DNA from: Metaclostridioides mangenotii
GTDB taxonomy: Bacteria; Bacillota; Clostridia; Peptostreptococcales; Peptostreptococcaceae
Direction: 5' to 3'
DNA: 64,000 nt
NCBI RefSeq assembly: GCF_018917235.1
Contig: NZ_JAHLOF010000001.1
Location: 310,001 to 374,000, forward strand
The translations under genes were made by a program, and so were the position numbers. This document shows, in pieces, positions 1 through 8,683 of this stretch (its first letter is position 1; each line of letters starts with the position of its first letter). A model generated the notes under the pieces. The model was not told where the DNA came from and searched no databases. It saw nothing but the letters and a program-made list of their open reading frames with translations.

Positions 1-203
1 GAATATAGGATTTTTATATCTAAACTTTTACTTATTCTATGTAATATACTATCTTGCAAACTATGTGTCCATGAATTTCCATTATTTTTGTTTACTGTAG
101 TAAGAAGTGCAACAGGTTTATTTCCTTCCCTAATCATTCTATAAAGTGCTAGTATACTATCTTTACCTCCACTAAAAGATAAAACAAACTTATTTTTATC
201 CAA
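1..203 (-). CDS. PP-loop ATP-pyrophosphatase (DUF71/Dph6-like), N-terminal fragment
   Basis: The reading frame runs off the window edge, so only the first 67 codons are seen. It opens with a TTG at 203 behind a good ribosome binding site (AGGAGGAAT), and residues 8-13 read SGGKDS, the PP-loop that binds ATP in the adenine-nucleotide alpha-hydrolase superfamily. The continuation (one residue after the loop ILALYRMI, then VALLTTVN) matches the DUF71/diphthine-ammonia ligase branch better than the tRNA-thiouridylase branches. Bacterial members of this branch have poorly known substrates. The fold assignment is firm; the exact substrate cannot be read from the fragment. Confidence 0.7.
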   Translation of the reverse strand, partial: MDKNKFVLSFSGGKDSILALYRMIREGNKPVALLTTVNKNNGNSWTHSLQDSILHRISKSLDIKILY

Positions 204-279
204 TTTAATTCCTCCTAAAACTTTTATAAAATAAGTATACCAAATCCTGCACTATCCTGTCCTAAAAAATATCAGCATT

Positions 280-708
280 TTAATTTAGTATAAAGAATGC
301 TCCAATACCCATCAGTACTATTCCTATGTATTTATAAAGATGCATAGTTACATTTCCTACTAATGCAGAATCAATAAAGAAACCAAGTAAAATTTGAGAA
401 ACCAATATAATCACAAGTGTATTAGATACTCCAAGTGCTGGGATGGCCATAATTGTAAAGTAAATTATTAGTCCGCCAAATATTCCTCCAAGAAAAAATT
501 TAGGATTTACATCTTTAATGAACATTAATTCTTTTGCATCTCCAGCTAAAACTATACTTATTAGAAAAAATACAGCTCCAACAAGTAAACTAAAAAATGT
601 CGCTACAAGTGCAGTAGTGTTTTTTCCAAGTTCACCATTTATAAAAGCTTCTAGCGCAGTCGAACCTCCTGCTAGTAAAGCAAATATCACAGAAGCAAAT
701 TTGTACAC
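280..708 (-). CDS. DMT-superfamily small membrane transporter (DUF606/YdcZ type)
   Basis: A 142-residue very hydrophobic protein with about five membrane helices, the size and make-up of the DUF606 (YdcZ) half-transporters of the drug/metabolite transporter superfamily. Typical cues are the N-terminal glycine-rich helix (ALLAGGSTALEAFINGELG) and the GVSNTLVIILVSQILLGFFID stretch, which in the family is the glycine- and glutamine-bearing fourth helix region. The start is GTG at 708, preceded by AGGAGGTAA. It follows the divergent radical SAM gene by about 200 bp and precedes the PP-loop gene on the same strand; the 76-bp gap leaves co-transcription open. Substrate unknown. Confidence 0.75.
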   Translation of the reverse strand: MYKFASVIFALLAGGSTALEAFINGELGKNTTALVATFFSLLVGAVFFLISIVLAGDAKELMFIKDVNPKFFLGGIFGGLIIYFTIMAIPALGVSNTLVIILVSQILLGFFIDSALVGNVTMHLYKYIGIVLMGIGAFFILN

Positions 709-920
709 GAAATTACCTCCTATAGTTTGTTTATGTATAATATTAATTCTATGATTTAAAATATATATAATTACAAATCTAGTATTTAGAAAATTTCATT
801 TATTGTTAAAGGTAAATATGTCAATTTATTTTTAATATGCTATTTGTACGCTATGGCGATTTGTGATAACATATCTGTGTTAGATTTTTAATATAACTTA
901 TACTGAAAAAGGTGAATAAT

Positions 921-1868
921 TTGAAAAAATTTGAATACGCATTCGATAATAAAAGATACCACACATGGAATTATTACCTTAAAAAAACTTTTGGTGAAAA
1001 AGTCTTTAAGGTATCTATAAATGCAGGTTTTACATGTCCAAATATAGATGGAACTATAAGTCACGGAGGTTGTACATATTGTAGCAAAGAAGGATCTGGA
1101 GATTTTGCTGGAAATCCTAATGACGACCTTATAGATCAATTTTACAAAATAAAAGAAATGATGCATAAAAAATGGCATAATGCTAAATATATTGGCTATT
1201 TTCAAGCATTTACAAACACTTATGCAGAACTAAACGTTTTAAAGGAAAAATACGAAACTATCCTTGCACTCGAAGATGTCATTGGTCTCTCTATATCCAC
1301 TAGACCAGATTGTTTACCAGACGATGTAGTCGAGTATCTTGGAGAGTTGAATAAAAGAACTAACCTTTGGGTTGAGCTAGGTTTACAGACTATACATGAT
1401 AGTACATCAAAAATAATAAATAGAGGTCATGACTACAAAACTTTTCTTGAAGGAGTAAATAAGTTAAAGGCAAAGAACATTAAAGTTGTTGTCCACATTA
1501 TAAATGGTCTGCCGGGTGAAGACTATAATATGATGATGGAGACCGCAAGAGCAGTTGGTAAAATGGGTGTTGATGGAGTTAAGATCCACCTTTTACATGT
1601 AATAAAGGATACCCCTATGGAAAAAATGCTGGAAAATGGATTGCTAAAACTTATGGAGAAGGACGAATATATAAATCTTGTGTGTGATCAACTGGAAATT
1701 TTGCCCAAAGAGATGATTATACATAGGTTGACTGGAGACGGAAAAAGAGACGAACTTGTCGGACCGCTTTGGAGTCTAAAAAAATGGGAAGTTCTAAATG
1801 ATATAGACGATACACTAAAGAGTAGAGACTCTTACCAAGGAATCAAATTAGAAAATATGCAAAATTAA
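921..1868 (+). CDS. Radical SAM protein, TIGR01212 (YtqA) family
   Basis: A roughly 315-residue radical SAM enzyme of the Elp3-like TIGR01212/YtqA family. The cluster-binding cysteines are in CPNIDGTISHGGCTYC near residue 40, with the wide spacing between the first cysteine and the CxxC pair that is typical of this family. Further family cues are GYFQAFTNTYA, the LSISTRPDCLPD segment, and GLQTIHD. The family is conserved in Firmicutes but its substrate is not established; Elp3-like proteins usually act on RNA or as methylthiotransferase relatives. A GTG at 912 also opens the frame, but it lies inside the ribosome binding site AAAGGTGA, so the TTG at 921 (5-nt spacing) is preferred. Confidence 0.85.
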   Translation: MKKFEYAFDNKRYHTWNYYLKKTFGEKVFKVSINAGFTCPNIDGTISHGGCTYCSKEGSGDFAGNPNDDLIDQFYKIKEMMHKKWHNAKYIGYFQAFTNTYAELNVLKEKYETILALEDVIGLSISTRPDCLPDDVVEYLGELNKRTNLWVELGLQTIHDSTSKIINRGHDYKTFLEGVNKLKAKNIKVVVHIINGLPGEDYNMMMETARAVGKMGVDGVKIHLLHVIKDTPMEKMLENGLLKLMEKDEYINLVCDQLEILPKEMIIHRLTGDGKRDELVGPLWSLKKWEVLNDIDDTLKSRDSYQGIKLENMQN

Positions 1869-2096
1869 TTTATGGTATTCTGGCAACAGTAATAAAATAT
1901 ATTGATTAAGATTACTAATGACTAAATGGCTAATTATCAATAATTTAACGTGTATTTACACTATTTTCATATTGTAAAAACAATTATTAACTGGTATTAT
2001 TGAAAGAGTTGAGAGTTTTATGGTTAAACTTTTATAATTATAGCCATACTATATACTGTATGCATAAAAAATCTAACGAAATCAAGGGGTGTAACT

Positions 2097-2681
2097 ATGT
2101 TAATGAATACCCATTTTACTATAGCAAGATCAATACTAGAAAATATGGACGATAATAAGAGCTTTTTTTTAAGTGATAAAAATTTTATTTACGGAAATAT
2201 AAAACCAGATGCTTTTTCTAAATATAAATTAAAAAAGCATTACATGGAAGAATCTCTAGATATGGTAATTGAAAAAATAAAAAACCTTAGTTCACTTACA
2301 CTGGACTATATGACAAAATATTTCTCAATAAGCAGACTTAGCCAAGAGCTAGGGGTTATATGTCACTTTCTGTGCGACTTTTTCTGTATAGCACACAATG
2401 AACGTTGGGAATTTAAACACAGTATGAATAGACATGTAGTTTACGAAAAAGAATTGGCTTCTTTTGCCAAAGAGATAGACTTTTCTAAGTTTAAACCTAT
2501 GACTGTAAAAAACAATTTTGAATCATTTTTCAATGAGCTCTATAAAGAATATGAATCTAATAAAAACTATTACAACGATTTGAGATTTTCTGCTTATGTA
2601 TGTAAAAGTGTAGTAAATTACATATTAGATAATATACTATCTAATACTGTAGCATCTTATGGGATTGAAAATTGCGGTTAA
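2097..2681 (+). CDS. Zinc-dependent phospholipase C-like protein
   Basis: A 194-residue protein related to the zinc-dependent phospholipase C / S1-P1 nuclease-like fold (PF00882 type) found in clostridia. Seen features are the early His in MNTHFTIARSIL, the Asp in YGNIKPDAFS, and the central GVICHFLCDFFCIAHN with closely spaced His and Asp residues that would bind metal. It has no signal peptide, so it is probably cytoplasmic and not a toxin-type secreted phospholipase. The start ATG is 5 nt after AAGGGGTG. A strong terminator follows, so it appears to be a single-gene unit. Enzymatic activity is inferred only from the motif pattern. Confidence 0.65.
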   Translation: MLMNTHFTIARSILENMDDNKSFFLSDKNFIYGNIKPDAFSKYKLKKHYMEESLDMVIEKIKNLSSLTLDYMTKYFSISRLSQELGVICHFLCDFFCIAHNERWEFKHSMNRHVVYEKELASFAKEIDFSKFKPMTVKNNFESFFNELYKEYESNKNYYNDLRFSAYVCKSVVNYILDNILSNTVASYGIENCG

Positions 2682-2697
2682 ATTAAATAAAAAGGAA

Positions 2698-2746
2698 AAG
2701 AGATTTAAATTCGAATTAAATAATCGATTTAAATCTCTTTTTTTGA
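2698..2746. terminator. Hairpin terminator between convergent genes
   Basis: The arms AAGAGATTTAAAT (2698-2710) and ATTTAAATCTCTT (2727-2739) form a 13-bp perfect stem, followed by a T run on the plus strand. Preceding A residues would give a U run on the minus strand too, so it can end both the phospholipase-like gene and the convergent HAD gene. Confidence 0.85.
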
Positions 2747-2782
2747 AAACACCAACCATTATTTATTAATCTAATCTACAAA

Positions 2783-3565
2783 CTATATTGAATACTCTTT
2801 TCTTATAATATCAATAGCCTCAGCTACACTAGAAGCAGTGTATCTTGCATGTTTTATTACGTCTTGCCTTGCAGATGACATAGCAAAGCTATTCTTGAAT
2901 CCATCTAACATACAAATATCATTTGGTGAATCTCCTATAGTTACAATTTCGTCTAAGTCAACATTTGTCTGTTTACATACATACTCTATTGCTGCTCTCT
3001 TAGAAACTTTCTTGGGTACTAAATTAAGCGTTATATCACTAGATAAATATATATCTAGCAATTCGCCAAACTCACTAGTTAGATAAAGTTCTATCCTTAC
3101 AAGCTCTTCAGAATTTTTTGATGCAATCCCGATATTGCCAACCATATTATCGTAGCTATCTCTGTTTATAAAATCTGGATCTACAGTAAAATTAGTTGAA
3201 AAATACTTAAAATCTGAATCTTCATCTAGTACCACTGCTTTTCCTTTGTACTTAAAATACATATCAGCATCTTTTGATTCGAACCTTTTTATAACCTTTT
3301 TTACTAATTTGTCATCTATTGTTCCCTTAAATATCAATTCTTCTTCACTATTGTATATAAAAGATCCATTTTCACAAATAAAATATCCTTCTATATCTAC
3401 GTTATCTTTAACAATCTTTCTAGCCTGACTAAACATTCTGCCTGTAGCTACGTTAAAAATAATTCCCTTCTCTTCTATTTCTTTGATAGCTTTTATATCC
3501 TCTTGACTTATCTTTTCATCGTTGTATAGAGTGCCATCTAAGTCACAAAAAATTTGTTTTATCAT
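2783..3565 (-). CDS. Cof-type HAD-IIB family phosphatase
   Basis: A 260-residue haloacid dehalogenase-fold phosphatase of the Cof/IIB class. Motif I is DLDGTLYND at residues 8-16 (both catalytic aspartates present), motif II is the VATGR threonine region near residue 40, the conserved lysine lies in VPKKVSKRAAIEYV, and motif IV is GDSPNDICML near residue 211. The cap between motifs II and III has the IIB size. Members dephosphorylate sugar phosphates, FMN or pyridoxal phosphate with broad specificity. It shares orientation with cinA, separated by about 24 bp, so the two are likely co-transcribed (cinA first). Confidence 0.9.
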   Translation of the reverse strand: MIKQIFCDLDGTLYNDEKISQEDIKAIKEIEEKGIIFNVATGRMFSQARKIVKDNVDIEGYFICENGSFIYNSEEELIFKGTIDDKLVKKVIKRFESKDADMYFKYKGKAVVLDEDSDFKYFSTNFTVDPDFINRDSYDNMVGNIGIASKNSEELVRIELYLTSEFGELLDIYLSSDITLNLVPKKVSKRAAIEYVCKQTNVDLDEIVTIGDSPNDICMLDGFKNSFAMSSARQDVIKHARYTASSVAEAIDIIRKEYSI

Positions 3566-3589
3566 AACCTGCCCCCCTAAATATATTAT

Positions 3590-4849
3590 TTAACCTAATT
3601 TTAAAAGCTCTATTCTCAAATTGTTTAGTATATCTCTTGTTACTCTAGTTCTGATTTTTTGTCTATCGCCGCTGTATATATCCTTATATACTTTAGTCTT
3701 GCCCTTAATGGTAATTGCTGTATATACTAGACCAACTGGCTTTTCTTCTGATCCTCCACCAGGCCCGGCTATTCCTGTTGTTGAAATCCCTATATCAGCA
3801 TTAAGCCCCTTAGCTACTCCTTCTGCCATCTCTATTGCTGTTTCTTCACTTACAGCTCCAAATTTGTCTAGAGTTTCCTCTTTTACACCTAATCTCTTCA
3901 TTTTTGCTTCATTTGAATAAGTTACACACCCTTCAACAAATACAGATGAAATTCCCGGATAATCAATTAGTACGGATGATACCATACCTCCTGTACAAGA
4001 CTCTGCAACAGCTATTTTTAAATCCTTCTCTACTAAAAGCTTTGCAGCAACCCCTTCAAGTACATTTTTACTTTCCCCTGTATATATATCATCATTAGTG
4101 TATACGAATTGTCCTACTCTTTCTCTTATCTTATCTTCTACTGGTTTTATTAATCTTACAGCTTCTTCTTCATCTTTTTCTTTAGCAGTAATTCTTATAG
4201 TTACTTCCATTTCTTTTGCGTATAATGCAACTGTAGGATTAGATTGTTCATTTATTATATCTAATATCTCTAACTCTAAATCTGACTCGCCAATTCCATA
4301 AAGTCTTAGAGTTTTTGAGATCAGTTTATCCTCAGTAAATTGTTTTAAATAAGGCATAACACTTTCATTAAACATAGCGACCATCTCTCTAGGTGGTCCA
4401 GGTAGTACTATTATTGCCTTACTATCTTGTTTAAGTACCGCACCTGGTGCAGTACCATTATTGTTTTTAAGAACTATTGCACTTTCTGGAAAATACGCCT
4501 GTTTTTTATTGTTTGGGGCAACTTTTTTACCTCTACTCTCTATAAGGGATTTTATATATTCCCAAGAAGGCTCGTGAAGTTTAAGCTCTTGTCCAAAATA
4601 TTTTGCAGCTACTTCTTTTGTCAAATCATCAGTTGTAGGCCCTAGGCCTCCAGTGGTGATGACAACATCGCTTCTTTCTAGACTCTCTTTTAAACATTCA
4701 TATAGCCTGTCTACATTGTCTCCTACAGTGCTTTGATGATAAACTTCTATACCAATCGATGCTAACTCTTTCGCTATGTACTGAGAATTTGTATTAACTA
4801 TATCCCCTAGTAAAAGCTCTGTTCCAACACTTATTATTTCTGCTTTCAC
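3590..4849 (-). CDS. cinA: CinA family protein (nicotinamide-nucleotide amidohydrolase/competence-damage protein)
   Basis: About 419 residues with the full two-domain CinA layout: an N-terminal MoCF-biosynthesis-like domain (start of EIISVGTELLLGDIVNTN, then TTGGLGPTTDDLT near residue 70) and a C-terminal CinA domain with AESCTGGMVSS and STTGIAGPGGG. The C-terminal domain deamidates nicotinamide mononucleotide in NAD salvage; in competent bacteria the protein is linked to RecA and transformation. The chosen start is the GTG at 4849, placed 8 nt after AGGAG, because CinA proteins begin with (M)KAEIISVGTE; upstream GTG and TTG codons overlap the ribosome binding site. Confidence 0.92.
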   Translation of the reverse strand: MKAEIISVGTELLLGDIVNTNSQYIAKELASIGIEVYHQSTVGDNVDRLYECLKESLERSDVVITTGGLGPTTDDLTKEVAAKYFGQELKLHEPSWEYIKSLIESRGKKVAPNNKKQAYFPESAIVLKNNNGTAPGAVLKQDSKAIIVLPGPPREMVAMFNESVMPYLKQFTEDKLISKTLRLYGIGESDLELEILDIINEQSNPTVALYAKEMEVTIRITAKEKDEEEAVRLIKPVEDKIRERVGQFVYTNDDIYTGESKNVLEGVAAKLLVEKDLKIAVAESCTGGMVSSVLIDYPGISSVFVEGCVTYSNEAKMKRLGVKEETLDKFGAVSEETAIEMAEGVAKGLNADIGISTTGIAGPGGGSEEKPVGLVYTAITIKGKTKVYKDIYSGDRQKIRTRVTRDILNNLRIELLKLG

Positions 4850-5122
4850 ATTCAACACTCCTTTTTGCCCAACACATATATGCTGCGTAATTTGTATACT
4901 TTAGATTCTAGCAAAAATAAACTTACATATCAATTGAGCGAATACTCAATAAATCTATTTTTAGCTTTTTCTCCTAATTAATATACCTTAAATATATTTA
5001 AATTAAACCACTGCTATCTAAAACTTGCAGCTGAGTGGTACTTTCAAACAAATCAATAAAACCATATACTCTATTAAGAAGATTAAAAAAGACATTAATT
5101 TAAAAATAAATGGAGGTATATT

Positions 5123-6019
5123 ATGAAAATAGCAGTGATAATGGGTGGAATTTCTTCTGAGAGAGAAGTTTCTCTAAATTCAGGAAATGAAGTTTATAAT
5201 AATTTAAATAGAGATAAATACGATGTTGTAAAAATAATCATAGACGATAAGAAAGATGTTTTTACAAAAATAACGGATGATATAGATTTTGCACTTTTAG
5301 CACTTCATGGGAAATTTGGTGAAGATGGATGCGTCCAACATATTTTAGAAACTATGGATATACCATATTCAGGATGTGGATCACTTTGTAGCGGTATGTG
5401 TATGGACAAAAACGTGACTAAAAAAATGCTTAGAGATTCAAATTTACCAACTGCTCCTTGGACAGTAGTAAAATCAATTGAAGAAATAGATTATGATATA
5501 ATAGATAATATGGGATATCCAGTGTTTATAAAACCAAATTCTGGTGGATCAAGCGTTGCTACGTTTTTTATTAAACACAAGGATGATGTTGAAAATGCTG
5601 TAAGAGAAGGTCTTAAAGTAGATGAATTTGTAATGATCGAAAAATACATCCCTGGAGGAGAATTTACTTCATTCGTATTAAGTGGAGAGGTATTCCCTAC
5701 TATATCAATAAAATCAGACTCTGAATTTTTCGACTACGAATCAAAATACTCTCTAGAAAATGGAGCTACTGAAGAAGTTGTATACTTAAAAGACGATCTA
5801 CAACAAAAATTAAATACAATCTCAAAAGAATGCTGGAAAATATTTAATTGTAAAGCATATGTAAGAATAGATGTTATTATTGATGGAGGCGATATATATG
5901 TTTTAGAGCTTAATACACTTCCAGGAATGACTAAAACAAGTTTAATACCAAGAAGTGCTGCTGCGAGAGGTATGAGCTATTCAGAACTTTTAGATAAGAT
6001 TATAGAGTACTCTATGTAA
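5123..6019 (+). CDS. ddl: D-alanine--D-alanine ligase
   Basis: A 298-residue ATP-grasp ligase joining two D-alanines for peptidoglycan precursors in the cytoplasm. N-terminal VIMGGISSEREVSLNSG is the family's first D-Ala site motif, ALLALHGKFGEDG follows near residue 60, FIKPNSGGSSVATF carries the ATP-grasp lysine, and the C-terminal ELNTLPGMTKTSLIPR is the diagnostic Ddl signature with the metal-binding Asn. Length is normal. The ATG follows GGAGG closely. The nearby M15 carboxypeptidase, LD-carboxypeptidase and D-aminopeptidase genes make this stretch rich in D-amino-acid cell-wall functions, although they are separate transcription units. Confidence 0.96.
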   Translation: MKIAVIMGGISSEREVSLNSGNEVYNNLNRDKYDVVKIIIDDKKDVFTKITDDIDFALLALHGKFGEDGCVQHILETMDIPYSGCGSLCSGMCMDKNVTKKMLRDSNLPTAPWTVVKSIEEIDYDIIDNMGYPVFIKPNSGGSSVATFFIKHKDDVENAVREGLKVDEFVMIEKYIPGGEFTSFVLSGEVFPTISIKSDSEFFDYESKYSLENGATEEVVYLKDDLQQKLNTISKECWKIFNCKAYVRIDVIIDGGDIYVLELNTLPGMTKTSLIPRSAAARGMSYSELLDKIIEYSM

Positions 6020-6102
6020 TAATCTTATAAATTAAAAGATTTGAAAATTATCTGTATTAATAGTAATATTAATTCTAAAGTAAATTAATTAGAGGTGATC
6101 AT

Positions 6103-7551
6103 TTGTTATTTTCAAATCTTAAATTAAATGAAGATGAACCTGTTTATATACAGATTAAAACATATATAAAAGACATGATATCAAAAGGTCTTATTCCCAA
6201 CAACAGCAAGCTCCCTTCGACAAGGGAGCTAAGCTTGTTCTTGAATGTCAGTAGAAATTCTATTATAGCTACATATGATGAATTAAAAGCAGAGGGGTTA
6301 ATTTATTCAGTATCTGGAAAAGGAACTTTTGTTAACTCTGAAAATTTTATATCTTCTACTCCATGGTCAATAGATTGGAATTGTTTAGAAAATGAATATT
6401 CAAAATCTGCTAATAATCTTGATATTGTAAAAAGTGAAATTCCGTGGAGTTCAGATGTTATATCATTTAAAAGTATTTCACCTGACGGTGAGCTTTTTGA
6501 TATAGAAGAATTAAAAAAATCCTTTTTAAATAGAATTTCACTTGAAAGCCATAAGCTTTTGAACTATGGTTATGCTAAAGGATACAAACCTCTTATAGAC
6601 TACTTGCTTGACTACATGAAAGAAAAAGGCGTTGATACAACAAATAAAGATATCCTTATAACTAATGGATTTACTGAAGGCTTTGATATGATTCTATCTT
6701 CATTTACTAAACCTGGCGATACTATTATTTGTGAAAACCCTACTCATAATACCTCTATTAAACTTATGAAAACTCATAAGTTAAACATGTTAGGAGTAGA
6801 CATAGACGATAACGGTCTAAATTTTGATATGCTAGAAACAAAAATATCAGAAGACAGAGATGGCATAAAATTTTCATACATAACGCCATCATACCACAAC
6901 CCAACCGGAACGGTTATGATGCCTGAAGATAGGTATACTTATTATAAGATTATGAGAAAGCATAATATTGCTATTGTTGAAGATGGTTTTAATGAGGAAC
7001 TTCTCTACAATAGCTCACATATATTCCCAATATGTTCGCTAGATAATAAAAACAATGCTGTGATATATATTGGAAGTTTTTCAAAGATACTCTTCCCCGG
7101 TCTTAGAATAGGATGGATATTTGCAGATAAAAATGTGATAGATAAACTGGAAAGCGTTAAAAGATGCAGGAGTATCCATACATCGTTTTTAGATCAAGCA
7201 ATATTATTTGACTATCTAAATAATGACACTTTCGAAAAATATATAAAAAAAATAAGAAAAGTTTATGGAGATAAATTTAATTTAGCTTACGAATGCGCTA
7301 AAGAAAATATTCCTCATGAATACATCCTTGGAGACGGCGGTCTTCACCTATTTATAAAACTTAAAAACATAAATTCCAGAAAACTATTAAAAAAATGTTA
7401 TGAAAAAAAAGTTATATTTATGCCAGGAGATCTTTTCTTTGTAGATGGAAATGGAAATAATACTCTTAGACTCGGCTTTTCAAGATTAACACATGAAGAA
7501 ATTGAAAAAGGAATAAAGATTATAGGAGAAACAATTAGAGAAATGAACTAA
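6103..7551 (+). CDS. MocR-type regulator: GntR HTH fused to PLP aminotransferase domain
   Basis: A 482-residue fusion of an N-terminal GntR winged helix (about residues 10-80, with KLPSTRELSLFLNVSRNSII and a GKGTFV end) and a fold-type I aminotransferase domain (about 120-480). The PLP lysine is in GSFSKILFPGLRIGW and the Asn/Tyr region is YITPSYHNPTGTVM. MocR/PdxR/GabR proteins sense PLP or its adducts and control vitamin B6 or amino-acid genes. No partner gene sits beside it, so its target cannot be named; a pyridoxamine kinase lies far away near 47 kb. The start is TTG at 6103 after GAGGTGATC, and a terminator overlaps the stop. Confidence 0.9.
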   Translation: MLFSNLKLNEDEPVYIQIKTYIKDMISKGLIPNNSKLPSTRELSLFLNVSRNSIIATYDELKAEGLIYSVSGKGTFVNSENFISSTPWSIDWNCLENEYSKSANNLDIVKSEIPWSSDVISFKSISPDGELFDIEELKKSFLNRISLESHKLLNYGYAKGYKPLIDYLLDYMKEKGVDTTNKDILITNGFTEGFDMILSSFTKPGDTIICENPTHNTSIKLMKTHKLNMLGVDIDDNGLNFDMLETKISEDRDGIKFSYITPSYHNPTGTVMMPEDRYTYYKIMRKHNIAIVEDGFNEELLYNSSHIFPICSLDNKNNAVIYIGSFSKILFPGLRIGWIFADKNVIDKLESVKRCRSIHTSFLDQAILFDYLNNDTFEKYIKKIRKVYGDKFNLAYECAKENIPHEYILGDGGLHLFIKLKNINSRKLLKKCYEKKVIFMPGDLFFVDGNGNNTLRLGFSRLTHEEIEKGIKIIGETIREMN

Positions 7552-7584
7552 GCTAGTAAAACTGTTAGCCTAGTTCGTTTTTTT
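7545..7584 (+). terminator. Terminator after the MocR gene
   Basis: GAACTAAGCTA and TAGCCTAGTTC form a stem that begins just before the stop codon, followed by GTTTTTTT. It is a canonical intrinsic terminator with one mismatch/bulge in the stem. Confidence 0.8.
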
Positions 7585-7631
7585 GAGTTATAATATAAAT
7601 AGTTTAAAAGTAATAATCAAGGGAGTTAAAA

Positions 7632-8519
7632 ATGGCTAAAAATAATAAAAAACGAAAAAAAATTAATAAACTAAAATTAATATTTACACTATTAGTGTTA
7701 TTCGCAATATTATCTGGTTTAGTATTTGCAGGATTTAAAATATATTCAAAAATAAAACCAAAAGAAAGTAACAAATCGAAGGAAATTGCAATTCTAAGCG
7801 ACAATATAAAAAATACAAAAGAAAAACCTAAACAAGATCAGACTGCTGAAGATAAAAACGAGGAGAATAATAACGGTGAGAATACTGGTTCTGAAGCTAA
7901 ACCTGAAGAAGCTAAAAAAGATGAAGAGCCTAAGCAAGAAGAAAAAGTTGACGTTATATTTACTCATTCTGAAATACCATACGAAGTAAGGCTTAGGATG
8001 AGAGGGAAATCTATGCCTATGGAAGACAGCTTAATAAAGTTTAGCGATCTGTCTTATTTAAAACTTACTTTCTATGGATTTGACAATAAAATTCACAATG
8101 GAGAAATGGTAGTAAATAAAAAAATTGCTCCAGAAGTTGTAGATATATTTAAAGAACTTTATGAAAAAAAATATCCTATAGAAAAAATGAAGCTTATAGA
8201 TGATTACGACGGAGATGATGAAGCATCAATGCAAGATAATAATACCTCAGCTTTTTGTTACAGAGTAATAGCGGGATCAGATACTCTTTCGAATCATGCA
8301 AAAGGTCTTGCGATAGATATAAACCCGAAACAAAATCCTCATGTAACAGCGGCTGCAGTAATGCCAAAAGGATCTGAAATGTACGCAAATAGGGATGATA
8401 TAAAAAAAGGTATGATTAGAAAATACGACCTTTGTTATAAAGCTTTCACAGATATAGGTTGGTCTTGGGGTGGCCACTGGAAAAATCCTGACTACCAACA
8501 TTTTGAAAAATTATTATAA
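7632..8519 (+). CDS. Membrane-anchored M15-family D-Ala-D-Ala carboxypeptidase-like protein
   Basis: A 295-residue protein with a lysine-rich N terminus, one membrane segment (about residues 15-40), a Lys/Glu/Asn-rich linker (to about residue 110) and a C-terminal M15 peptidase domain. The zinc and active-site pattern is visible: SNHAKGLAIDINP gives the first His and Asp, and WSWGGHWKNPDYQHFE holds the Glu/His side (WGG.W....HFE). Members such as VanY-like and endolysin-like peptidases cut D-Ala-containing peptides in peptidoglycan. Its location should be the outer face of the membrane. It begins after GGGAG with an ATG and seems monocistronic. Confidence 0.85.
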   Translation: MAKNNKKRKKINKLKLIFTLLVLFAILSGLVFAGFKIYSKIKPKESNKSKEIAILSDNIKNTKEKPKQDQTAEDKNEENNNGENTGSEAKPEEAKKDEEPKQEEKVDVIFTHSEIPYEVRLRMRGKSMPMEDSLIKFSDLSYLKLTFYGFDNKIHNGEMVVNKKIAPEVVDIFKELYEKKYPIEKMKLIDDYDGDDEASMQDNNTSAFCYRVIAGSDTLSNHAKGLAIDINPKQNPHVTAAAVMPKGSEMYANRDDIKKGMIRKYDLCYKAFTDIGWSWGGHWKNPDYQHFEKLL

Positions 8520-8683
8520 TGTTTGTATTTTTAGAATTGATAAAAGCTTTTTTACTACACCATTTTAAGATTCAATAATAATATTTAACGTGAATCTATT
8601 TGAAAAATCACATTAAATATGTATTCTCTATCAGTAAATAAGTTAACGTAGATACCATAAAATAAAATTTAAAGGTGAAATTT

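Noticed and set aside
888..1205. Minus-strand ORF opposite the radical SAM gene
   Set aside because: It has an unlikely composition and lies fully antisense to a well-supported gene.
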